From Chloroflexota bacterium (GTDB lineage: Bacteria; Chloroflexota; Anaerolineae; Anaerolineales; DRMV01): DNA of 5,467 bases. Shown here piece after piece: positions 1 to 5,213 of this stretch. Position 1 is the first letter of the stretch. The number at the start of each line of letters is the position of its first letter. Both the position numbers and the translations under genes were made by a program. The notes under the pieces were generated by a model. It ran no database searches. It was not told the origin of the DNA and saw nothing but the letters and a program-made list of their open reading frames with translations. The stretch covers positions 1 through 5,467 of the forward strand of contig JAADEP010000188.1 of assembly GCA_013153335.1 (NCBI GenBank), in the 5' to 3' direction.

Positions 1-1154
1 TAGGTTTGGGCCGCGCGCCGCATAGCCTCGTGATATTGCGCGGCCACACCCGCTTCTTCGATGGCCCGAGGCAGCACATAGCCCAGACGGGTGTGGAGCG
101 GTTGCGCGGTTAAGGTCATCATCCGGTGCCGCTTAAGTTCATAAAACGCGCCTTGATCGAGCACCACCTCCGCGGTGTACCACGCGTGCTCCAACTCGCG
201 CAGAGGGATATCGTGCCGGCCCAGATGCGCCAGCATCGCCTGGGCCAGGTCCTGACGCGCGGCAGGGGCGAGGCCGCGCACGTAGGCAAGGGCCTCGTCA
301 TACCCCCATTGGCCCACCCGAAAGAGCGCGGCCGCGAGCACCCGGATCTCGTCTTCCGAATCCCAGCGGAGCAGGCGCACGCCCGGCTCCGCGCGGGTTG
401 CCTGATGCGCGTGACGCGGCAGCGCGGCGGTCAGCTGGGCCAGGGCCTGTTGCGTCGCGCGGTCGGCCGTGACGTAGCGGACCAACGTGGGTGCTTCGTG
501 CTGGGCTACGGCCTGGATGCGTTCGGCCAGTTGGCGCACCTCGGCCAGGGGATGCGCGAGCATCTTGCGCAAGGTGTGCGCCAGCTCGCGCGCGTTGCTG
601 GTCATGCCCACATTGGCTAGCGTTGCGGCCGGGAGCAAAAATCGGCAGACGTCCATGTACTTGGTGCGCACCCGGCGGTCCCAGCGTTCCGGGGGCTCAT
701 CGGGACGGGGTGGGTAGAGCTGCCGCATCCTTTGTTGTACCGGCCCTTGGATCGCCTGATACGTCGCAAACAGATGCCGGGCCGTGGCCTCATAGCGCGC
801 TTCGAGCGCGTGCCCGCGGAGTTCCGGAGGCCGCAAAAACGCGTCGGGATCCCACTTTTGGTAACGGGTGGACTTTTCGGTGAACGAGGCCAGGCGCGCG
901 GACTCGAGCACCTCAAGGGCCAGCCGCGAGGCGTTCTCAATGGCAATGTGCAGCACCGCGTGTTCGGCCACAGACGCGTGTCCATAGCCGATGACCCATT
1001 TCTCGTGGAACGCCGCGCTTTGGGCCAGGGAGACTTCCTGCGCGATCACGTCAAAAGGCTCGGGCGACCGCGAAGTCTTCGCGAACGCAACCGCGATGAC
1101 CTCCGGCGGATATTCCCGAGCTGGGAGTGCATACACACGCAGCGGATAGGCCAT
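1..1154 (-). CDS. Tandem-domain ThyX-like flavin-dependent thymidylate synthase family protein, C-terminus cut off by the window
   Basis: ThyX enzymes use FAD and NADPH to methylate dUMP to dTMP with methylenetetrahydrofolate. This frame is open for 384 codons and runs off the left edge. ATG at 1154 is preceded by AGGAAGG four bases away. The first ThyX-like repeat has GYGHASVAEH at residues 56-65 (the family's H-x-S-x-x-E-H), ENASR at 73-77 and RLASFTEKSTRY at 87-98, matching the second half of RHRxxSxNExSxRY. The leading R-H is replaced by S85-A86. A linker region of about 200 residues includes charged helices. A second ThyX-like repeat begins near 318 with ELEHAWYTAEVV and has RHRMMTLTAQPLHTRLGY at 342-359, keeping RHR but not S-x-x-E-x-S. 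Ordinary ThyX has about 220-250 residues and one domain. Double-domain relatives of roughly 500 or more residues exist in Chloroflexota and some archaea, so about 120-170 residues are probably missing. Family membership is confident; thymidylate synthase activity is inferred only. Confidence 0.85.
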   Translation of the reverse strand, partial: MAYPLRVYALPAREYPPEVIAVAFAKTSRSPEPFDVIAQEVSLAQSAAFHEKWVIGYGHASVAEHAVLHIAIENASRLALEVLESARLASFTEKSTRYQKWDPDAFLRPPELRGHALEARYEATARHLFATYQAIQGPVQQRMRQLYPPRPDEPPERWDRRVRTKYMDVCRFLLPAATLANVGMTSNARELAHTLRKMLAHPLAEVRQLAERIQAVAQHEAPTLVRYVTADRATQQALAQLTAALPRHAHQATRAEPGVRLLRWDSEDEIRVLAAALFRVGQWGYDEALAYVRGLAPAARQDLAQAMLAHLGRHDIPLRELEHAWYTAEVVLDQGAFYELKRHRMMTLTAQPLHTRLGYVLPRAIEEAGVAAQYHEAMRRAAQT

Positions 1155-1165
1155 GGCACCTTCCT

Positions 1166-1187
1166 AAAAAATAGCGCTACAAGCCGC
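1166..1187 (-). terminator. Weak intrinsic-terminator-like hairpin with U6 tract before the ThyX-like gene
   Basis: On the minus strand, GCGGCT TGT AGCGC can fold into five base pairs with one bulged G and a three-base loop. TATTTTTT follows and then, at once, the AGGAAGG ribosome binding site of the ThyX-like gene. The stem is short, so full termination is doubtful. It could reduce read-through from the LysM gene or act as an attenuator. The U tract is plain in the sequence; the function is inferred. Confidence 0.35.
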
Positions 1188-1199
1188 GTTCAGCTCGCG

Positions 1200-1868
1200 T
1201 TATTGGTCTTGGGACGCTTGGGGCACAACGTACGTGGTCACCACCTGGCCCTGGGCGTCGCGCAGGGTCAACGTTTCCCCGGGTTCCCAGATGGCTTGCG
1301 TGAGCCCCCAATAAAGATGAATAACCGTGTTCGTCCCGGGCTTCGTCCACACGTTCACCGCGCCTTGCGGATAGAGGACGAGCGAAGGAAAGACAAAGCG
1401 ATGCCCGTCTTCGTCCTCGAGGGTCCAGGATTGCAGATTGATGGGCGCCTGGCCTTGATATTGCAGCCGGACGTGTTCGTCGGCCAGGACGCCCGCGCCC
1501 AAAACCCCAACCACGTGCACGGCCTTGGGGTCTCCTTGGGTTGTTGGTGGGGGCGTGCCCGGGATGATCAACACTTGCCCGGGCTGCAAGTCGTCGGTCA
1601 CCAAGTGGTTGATCGTGCGCAGTTGTTGCACGTCCACCCCAAAGCGCTTCGCGAGCGCGGGCAATCGATCGCCTTCTTGAACCACATAAGCGAACCCGCC
1701 CGCGCTTTGAGGGGCCTCCGCATCCGCCGGACCCCCTGGCCTAACCAAAGGCGCTTCAAGGGTCGGAAGGGGGTGCGTCCGTTCCCACCACCAGAGCACG
1801 AGTAGTGTGATGCTGAGCGAAACGCCCGCGTTGATCAAGAGCGCTACCAGCCATGCGCGACGGTTCAT
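1200..1868 (-). CDS. Membrane-anchored LysM and lamin-tail-domain (LTD) protein
   Basis: A 222-residue protein with three recognisable parts. Residues 1-5 are basic (MNRRA), and about 6-28 form one hydrophobic segment ending in LWWW. This is an uncleaved signal anchor, since no lipobox or clear cleavage site is visible. A proline- and acid-rich linker follows (about 30-58). Residues 60-103 are a LysM domain (YVVQEGDRLPALAKRFGV, then LRTINHL and LQPGQVLIIPG), which binds N-acetylglucosamine polymers such as peptidoglycan. Residues about 120-215 form a lamin-tail domain: HVRLQYQGQAPINLQSWTL, a core of FVFPSLVLYPQG and a closing GETLTLRDAQGQVVTTYVV. The protein is therefore expected on the outer face of the membrane, tethered to the wall. 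ATG at 1868 follows GGAGGG at good spacing and TAA closes the frame. The gene starts 48 bases after the YbaK-like gene and ends 45 bases before the ThyX-like gene. No catalytic domain is present, so a scaffolding or binding role is likely. Confidence 0.88.
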   Translation of the reverse strand: MNRRAWLVALLINAGVSLSITLLVLWWWERTHPLPTLEAPLVRPGGPADAEAPQSAGGFAYVVQEGDRLPALAKRFGVDVQQLRTINHLVTDDLQPGQVLIIPGTPPPTTQGDPKAVHVVGVLGAGVLADEHVRLQYQGQAPINLQSWTLEDEDGHRFVFPSLVLYPQGAVNVWTKPGTNTVIHLYWGLTQAIWEPGETLTLRDAQGQVVTTYVVPQASQDQ

Positions 1869-1916
1869 ACGCCCTCCTCTCCAAAGCGATGCCCCTCCCT
1901 GCGTGTATTCATCGTG

Positions 1917-2417
1917 CTAGGAAGCCGGGGCCTGGGGTGTGCCGAATCGCCCCCATTCGGCCCGGCCCTCGAGCAACTTGCGCAGATCTTGGCTGCGTAG
2001 GATGACCGCGACCCCGCGCAGGCCACTGCCCATCGAGATTTCCTCGGGCTCCAACACCCGTTCGTCGACCAGCAGGCGCACGGGCTGGCGCAGGCCGAGC
2101 GGGCCGACCGCGCCGATGGGGTAGCCCGTCACTTCCTTGACCTCTTGGGGCGTCGCGAGGGTGAGGCGGCGCTGTCCCAAATAACGGCGCAGCGTGGCCC
2201 AGTCCGCGCGGTAGCCCCCGGGCAGTAAGAGCAAGATGAAGCGGTGATCCGCATCGCGAAACAAAATGCTCCGGACAACTTGGTGGAGGGCTTGGCCACG
2301 TTCACGGGCCGCGCGGGCCAGATCCTTCGGGGGTTCGGGGTGCACAAAGAGTCGGAAGGGCACACCCGAGGTTCGCAATTCCTCAAGGAGAGGGGAAGAG
2401 AGCTCCTGGACGCTCAT
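1917..2417 (-). CDS. YbaK/EbsC (ProX-like) aminoacyl-tRNA deacylase family protein
   Basis: This 166-residue protein has the length and motif order of free-standing YbaK/ProX trans-editing domains, which hydrolyse mischarged aminoacyl-tRNA in the cytoplasm. Visible family landmarks are HQVVRSILFRD (45-55), FILLLLPGGYRADW (60-73), LTLATPQEVKEVTGYPIGAVGPLGL (85-109, with the T-G-Y and G-x-x-x-P signature) and SMGSGLRGVAVILRSQDL (128-145). The lysine of the family's K-T/S-L-[LV] motif, important for tRNA substrate handling, aligns with Arg49. Either this is an arginine-type subfamily or its substrate differs. ATG at 2417 has GAGGTG upstream at close spacing. The frame is also open for almost 200 codons further upstream, through the PAP2 gene, but that part has no domain and overlaps a real gene. 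The substrate amino acid cannot be told from the sequence. The gene lies 58 bases after the PAP2 gene and is probably co-transcribed. Confidence 0.88.
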   Translation of the reverse strand: MSVQELSSPLLEELRTSGVPFRLFVHPEPPKDLARAARERGQALHQVVRSILFRDADHRFILLLLPGGYRADWATLRRYLGQRRLTLATPQEVKEVTGYPIGAVGPLGLRQPVRLLVDERVLEPEEISMGSGLRGVAVILRSQDLRKLLEGRAEWGRFGTPQAPAS

Positions 2418-2448
2418 CGTACACCTCGTCCAGCGCAGGGTTGAAGCA

Positions 2449-2475
2449 CGGCCCTCGCGCGGCTGCCGCGGGCCG
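2449..2475 (-). other. GC-rich hairpin directly after the PAP2 stop codon
   Basis: CGGCCC and GGGCCG pair at the two ends (six base pairs). An inner GCGG/CCGC pair encloses a three-base loop, with four unpaired bases on one side. The hairpin begins at the base next to the PAP2 TAG and lies about 30 bases before the YbaK-like start. No U tract follows, so it is not a typical intrinsic terminator. It could stabilise the mRNA 3' end or cause pausing. A role is inferred only. Confidence 0.4.
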
Positions 2476-3021
2476 CTATCCCATTGGGATGAGGTCAGAC
2501 CAGGCCGGGCCTTGGGCCACCAGCAGCGCGGCGAGCACGCCCACAACCCATCCCGCGAACACGTCGGTGGGGTAATGCAGGCCGAGGGCGACGCGCGCCC
2601 AACTGACGCCCAGGGCCCATACCGTGACCCCGAGCGCGAGGGCTGGGGACAGCCAAAGCCAGGCCAAGGTTGCCAACAGCGCGGCCCGGGCCGCGTGCCC
2701 CGAGGGAAACGCGTGGGGGTCAGTTTTACGATACACGCCGCCCCAAGGGCTGTGGGGGCGTTCGCGGCGAAGGATGTATTTGACCCCGGTGACGAAAACT
2801 GCCAGCCCAAACGCTGCCGCGAGCGCGCGCCACGCCAGGCCGCGTGTGGCCTCCGGGCCCATCCATCCGAGCAAAGCCAAGAGACCGAAGACCACCGGGC
2901 TATCGCCGCTGTGGGCCAGCGCGTGCGCGACTCCGCGCCAGAACCGCGAGCGGTAGACCGGCGCCTGCAGCGCGGTTGCCCATCGTTGATCCCAGGCTTG
3001 GATCTGGGCAAGGCCCTTCAT
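2476..3021 (-). CDS. PAP2-superfamily membrane phosphatase
   Basis: A 181-residue integral membrane protein of the type 2 phosphatidic acid phosphatase superfamily, which dephosphorylates lipid phosphates such as undecaprenyl pyrophosphate, phosphatidate or phosphatidylglycerophosphate. All three signature blocks are present: K81-x6-R88-P89 (KYILRRERP), P106-S-G-H109 with the catalytic histidine, and R143-x5-H149-x3-D153 (RVALGLHYPTD), followed by the usual membrane stretch. The serine that normally opens the third block is Ala142. Hydrophobic segments lie near 42-53, 63-80, 113-138 and 154-170, short for the six helices usually drawn for the family. ATG at 3021 overlaps the stop of the nucleotidyltransferase as ATGA, indicating translational coupling. 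AAGGTGAGGA lies upstream at a rather long distance. The exact substrate is unknown; coupling to a nucleotidyltransferase favours an envelope lipid or head-group pathway. A BcrC-like or PgpB-like role is possible. Confidence 0.9.
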   Translation of the reverse strand: MKGLAQIQAWDQRWATALQAPVYRSRFWRGVAHALAHSGDSPVVFGLLALLGWMGPEATRGLAWRALAAAFGLAVFVTGVKYILRRERPHSPWGGVYRKTDPHAFPSGHAARAALLATLAWLWLSPALALGVTVWALGVSWARVALGLHYPTDVFAGWVVGVLAALLVAQGPAWSDLIPMG

Positions 3022-3812
3022 ACGGACGTGTCCTCACCTTGGCGTTGGCTTAGTTCGCGGCGCACGATTTCCACGTGTTCGGGCTTATCCACGTCCATCG
3101 CGAGCTCCGCGTAGGGCGAGAGCACCGCGATGCCGGGCAGGCGCAGCCGCTGCGACACTTCGGCGACGGCTTCGGCCAGCGTAAGCCGTCGCAGCAAGAT
3201 TTTGAGCAGCGTCCCCCAGCCGACCAGCGCGGCCTGCCGCAGCGGGGATTTGCGCGCGGCATAGAGCCGATCCCAAAGGTCGTCGTCCCGTTTGCCCACT
3301 CGCACCCGAGCCAGGTTCACATCCCCGCCACACACCTCAACATCGCGCAGGCGAAGATACGTACGGCGCACACCCGGGAACCGCTGTTCCATCACGCGGC
3401 GCTCGACCACGTGATATACCACATCCACCGTGGGGAAGTGGCGCACGTTCTCCGCGGCCCAGTCCAAGATCTCACCGGTGATCGTGGGCACATCCCCCGA
3501 GACCAGCAACACCCACGCATCTTCGGGTTCGTCGTGGCTCAGTTCCTCCAGGCCGGCCAAAATGTTTTTGACCATGCTCCCCCGGTCTGAACGCCATGTC
3601 ACGGGTTTGGTGACACGCCAGGGGTACATTTGCGGGTTCACCCCATAGACCAAGAGCCCGTCCACGGCTTGGGACGCGTTGAGCGCGTCCAAGACCCATT
3701 GCAGCATGGGCTTGCCCGCGATATCGAGCAGCGCTTTAGGCCGGCCTTGCGTATAGGGGTACAGCGGATCGTCCGGGCTGGGCGTGCCCCCGGCCATGAC
3801 GATGGCTTTCAT
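3018..3812 (-). CDS. MobA/RmlA-like nucleotidyltransferase (NTP transferase domain protein)
   Basis: A 264-residue GT-A-fold nucleotidyltransferase, a family that transfers NMP from an NTP to a sugar phosphate, alcohol phosphate or cofactor. The N-terminus MKAIVMAGG (1-9) is the nucleotide-binding strand and loop. The usual G-T-R is replaced by a longer loop, TPSPDDPLYPYTQGRPKALL (10-29), ending in the catalytic-type lysine region R24-P-K26. Further landmarks are AGKPM (32-36), the metal-site GDVP at 106-109, CGGDVN in the middle and MDVDKPEH (239-246), the second metal-binding block. No membrane segment or second catalytic domain is seen. The start at 3812 was chosen because AGGAGG lies five bases upstream and the domain begins at once; an in-frame ATG at 3890 is listed separately. 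The end overlaps the PAP2 gene by four bases. The product (NDP-sugar, CDP-alcohol or molybdopterin-type) cannot be decided. The acidic loop variant resembles a group I associate with Chloroflexota. Confidence 0.87.
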   Translation of the reverse strand: MKAIVMAGGTPSPDDPLYPYTQGRPKALLDIAGKPMLQWVLDALNASQAVDGLLVYGVNPQMYPWRVTKPVTWRSDRGSMVKNILAGLEELSHDEPEDAWVLLVSGDVPTITGEILDWAAENVRHFPTVDVVYHVVERRVMEQRFPGVRRTYLRLRDVEVCGGDVNLARVRVGKRDDDLWDRLYAARKSPLRQAALVGWGTLLKILLRRLTLAEAVAEVSQRLRLPGIAVLSPYAELAMDVDKPEHVEIVRRELSQRQGEDTSV

Positions 3813-3906
3813 CTTCGCCTCCTGCAAGCCCGCGAGGGGCTCGGGTGTTCCGTGAAACCACGCGTCAGGATCGAACGCTGGTCGCACCATATCCCCCCTC
3901 CTCCCC
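3813..3906 (-). promoter_or_regulatory. Second in-frame start with its own strong ribosome binding site, upstream of the nucleotidyltransferase
   Basis: ATG at 3890 is preceded by GGGGAGGAGGGGGGAT (AGGAGG six bases from the ATG) and is in frame with the nucleotidyltransferase. It would add 26 residues starting MVRPAFDPDAWFHG. Both this ATG and the one at 3812 have near-ideal ribosome binding sites. The gap to the preceding gene would be 33 bases instead of 111. I cannot tell whether the extension is made, is an alternative isoform, or is chance. Confidence 0.5.
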
Positions 3907-3923
3907 AATACAGATGGTTGGCG

Positions 3924-4829
3924 TTATAGTTCCAAAAGCTGAGGCTCCAGGCCCAATTGGTCGATCAGCGCATTGAGCTCTTCGGTCGTGAGCCGACGCC
4001 CCTTGCCCGCGACCGCGATGAGCGCAGCTTCCATCATGTTGGTGCCGAAGGAACGGCCATCCAAGCGGGGCGTGGTGGTTACCACGTATTTGATACCCAC
4101 GCGGCGGAAGAGCTCAATGTCTTCGGGCGTGGTCGTGTTGGTCGCGATGATCTTGCCGGGCAGGTGGTCGGGCAGGTGACGCTTGATGTAATGGCAGTCG
4201 CCCGCGATGACCGTGGCCCAGCGGTAGTACTTTTCCCACTTGGGGATGCGTTGCTCTTGTTTTGCGCCGGTGGGGTAAAGCCATTCGAACGGAAAGCGGC
4301 CCACAATGGGAAGCATGATTCGCGCGAGCAGCTTTAGCGTGCGCAAGGAGCGCACGGGGATGGGCAAGCCCAATCCGAACATAAAGTCGCCAAAGATGGT
4401 TTCGTAGCCCGCGTCGACGAAGGATTTGGTCATGCCCCAGCGGTCGACCCCGACGGTGATAAAGGCCTTTTTGCCCCCGTGTTCGCGTACATAGTCGCCC
4501 AAGTGCTCGTCGATAAAGAACGCGACCCGATACTCAAGGGTATTTTTGAGCCCCGCGCCGTCGGTATAGGGCGTGTGTTTGACATCCTTGACCAGGGGCA
4601 GGACCGAATACAGCGGGTACTCGCGGCCATCGACCACCGCGGCCAGGTCCGCGCCGCCCACGCCGAACGCGTCGACCTTACCGTCGAGCTCGCGGAAAAG
4701 CTGGGCAGCCTTTTCGCGGTCGCCGTCGGTGCCGATGCGCTCGATCACCACCTTTTCGCCTAAGAGCTCGAGCTCGACCCGCTTATCCCGTTTGGACGAA
4801 CCCAAGCTGATGCTTACGGCCCGTTTCAT
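3924..4829 (-). CDS. Conserved protein of the family often auto-labelled 'quinate 5-dehydrogenase'; function unproven
   Basis: A 301-residue soluble protein that I recognise as a family found in Chloroflexota and some Firmicutes. From memory, its members are often labelled quinate 5-dehydrogenase. It opens with MKRAVSISLGSSKRDK (1-16), then ELLGEKVVIERIGTDGD (21-37) and DAFGVGGADL (53-62). The middle has GYETIFGDFMFGLGLPIPVR (141-160), a hydrophobic stretch at 166-184, and KYYRWATVIAGDCHYIKR (200-217). The C-terminal part has ATNTTTPEDIELF (229-241), VVTTTPRLDGRSFGTNMMEA (249-268) and AGKGRRLTTEEL (274-285). I see neither a clear glycine-rich Rossmann dinucleotide motif nor the catalytic Lys and Asp motifs of true AroE/quinate dehydrogenases, so the label is doubtful. 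ATG at 4829 follows GGAGGAGGG five bases upstream; the frame's extension to 5051 is translated repeat and promoter DNA. It is the first gene after the promoter and probably leads the operon. Confidence 0.85.
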   Translation of the reverse strand: MKRAVSISLGSSKRDKRVELELLGEKVVIERIGTDGDREKAAQLFRELDGKVDAFGVGGADLAAVVDGREYPLYSVLPLVKDVKHTPYTDGAGLKNTLEYRVAFFIDEHLGDYVREHGGKKAFITVGVDRWGMTKSFVDAGYETIFGDFMFGLGLPIPVRSLRTLKLLARIMLPIVGRFPFEWLYPTGAKQEQRIPKWEKYYRWATVIAGDCHYIKRHLPDHLPGKIIATNTTTPEDIELFRRVGIKYVVTTTPRLDGRSFGTNMMEAALIAVAGKGRRLTTEELNALIDQLGLEPQLLEL

Positions 4830-4853
4830 ACCGCCCTCCTCCTCGCAAGGCCT

Positions 4854-4867
4854 CGCGGAGACCCGCG
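4854..4867 (-). other. Small hairpin in the leader of the first gene
   Basis: CGCGG GTCT CCGCG forms five perfect base pairs with a four-base loop between the promoter and the ribosome binding site. In this GC-rich leader it may be incidental. No riboswitch fold is recognised. Confidence 0.3.
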
Positions 4868-4879
4868 CGTTACGGCTCC

Positions 4880-4888
4880 AGTATACCA
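4880..4888 (-). promoter_or_regulatory. Extended -10 promoter for the six-gene cluster
   Basis: The minus strand reads TGG TATACT, a TGn extended -10 element with five of six matches to TATAAT. It is about 50 bases before the first ATG, predicting a start near 4873 and a leader of roughly 43 bases. At 17-base spacing the -35 position reads CCAAAG, a poor match, so the extended -10 would carry recognition. The element stands out because its surroundings are very GC-rich. The upstream hairpin at 4892-4918 covers the -35 region. Confidence 0.6.
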
Positions 4889-4891
4889 CCA

Positions 4892-4918
4892 GCCCGCGCG
4901 GCCTTTGGGGCCGCGGGC
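4892..4918. repeat. GC-rich inverted repeat overlapping the -35 region
   Basis: GCCCGC(GC)GGCC and GGCCGCGGGC are complementary apart from a two-base bulge, around a short T-rich loop. It shares the CCGCGGGCGG core with the downstream hairpins, so it is probably another member of the same family. It could also affect transcription, since it sits just upstream of the -10 element. Confidence 0.55.
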
Positions 4919-4952
4919 GGGAGTGCAGGCAAATCTCGTAGGAGCCCATGCC

Positions 4953-4972
4953 GCGGGCGACGAAACCCGCGC
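4953..4972. repeat. Degenerate copy of the GCGGGCGGCGAAACCCGCCCGC hairpin
   Basis: GCGGGCGACGAAACCCGCGC differs from the two perfect copies at 4979-5000 and 5118-5139 at a few positions, leaving only the outer GCGGG/CCCGC pairing. The conserved CGAAAC loop shows that it belongs to the same family. Confidence 0.55.
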
Positions 4973-4976
4973 TTGA

Positions 4977-5015
4977 CCGCGGGCGGCGAAACCCGCCCGC
5001 TACAAATTTGCCGCC
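4977..5015. repeat. Hairpin repeat family 1, copy 1 (with AATTTGCCGCC tail)
   Basis: Positions 4979-5000 form a perfect eight-base-pair stem, GCGGGCGG/CCGCCCGC, with loop CGAAAC. The tail AAATTTGCCGCC follows after TAC. The same hairpin and tail recur at 5116-5150. Such GC-rich interspersed hairpins are common between genes in Chloroflexota. No protein is encoded. Confidence 0.75.
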
Positions 5016-5060
5016 TGTTCGCTCGCTTGCTAAAAATTCATCACCGCACACCCGCGCGGC

Positions 5061-5106
5061 GGGCCGGATAATCCGCGTGCAATGTTATGCCAACTAGCCG
5101 CGGGCT
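5061..5106. repeat. Direct repeat family 2, copy 1
   Basis: The unit starts GGGCCGGATAATCCGCGTGC and ends CCAACTAGCCGCGGGCT (46 bases). It matches 5166-5213 except for a few substitutions and a two-base difference in the AT-rich centre. On the minus strand the centre reads TTGGCATAAC, a weak version of the TGG TATAAA seen in the second copy. Confidence 0.75.
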
Positions 5107-5115
5107 ACCATCCTG

Positions 5116-5150
5116 CCGCGGGCGGCGAAACCCGCCCGCAATTTGCCGCC
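5116..5150. repeat. Hairpin repeat family 1, copy 2
   Basis: Positions 5118-5139 are identical to 4979-5000 (eight-base-pair stem, CGAAAC loop). The tail AATTTGCCGCC is shared, minus the TACA insert of copy 1. It lies between the two copies of family 2, so the families are interleaved. Confidence 0.75.
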
Positions 5151-5165
5151 ACACGCCGCCACGTT

Positions 5166-5213
5166 GGGCTGGATAATTCGCGTGCAAAATTTTATACCAA
5201 CTAGCCGCGGGCT
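5166..5213. repeat. Direct repeat family 2, copy 2, with a possible outward -10 element
   Basis: A 48-base near-copy of 5061-5106, starting 105 bases away. On the minus strand it contains TGG TATAAA (5199-5191), an extended -10-like element facing the gene cluster. No -35 match is seen. Its last ten bases form the left arm of the hairpin at 5204-5226. Confidence 0.75.

Noticed and set aside
732..1805. A 357-residue plus-strand open frame
   Set aside because: It is antisense to the LysM/LTD and ThyX-like genes, which have clear domains, and its arginine-, histidine- and glycine-rich composition is typical of antisense frames in GC-rich DNA.
1917..3011. A 364-residue minus-strand open frame containing the YbaK-like protein plus about 198 upstream residues
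   Set aside because: The upstream part overlaps the PAP2 gene on the same strand in another frame, has no domain and is arginine/proline-rich. MSVQEL at 2417 has its own ribosome binding site.
2266..3114. A 282-residue plus-strand open frame
   Set aside because: It is antisense to the PAP2 and YbaK-like genes and has no recognisable motif or good ribosome binding site.
4830..5051. N-terminal extension of the 301-residue conserved protein
   Set aside because: The extra 74 residues are translated hairpin repeats, promoter and ribosome binding site. Family homology begins at MKRAVSISLGSS.
4977..5150. Possible CRISPR array
   Set aside because: There are only two or three copies, with unequal spacing (about 139 and 105 bases), the units contain strong hairpins of two different families, and no cas gene is nearby.
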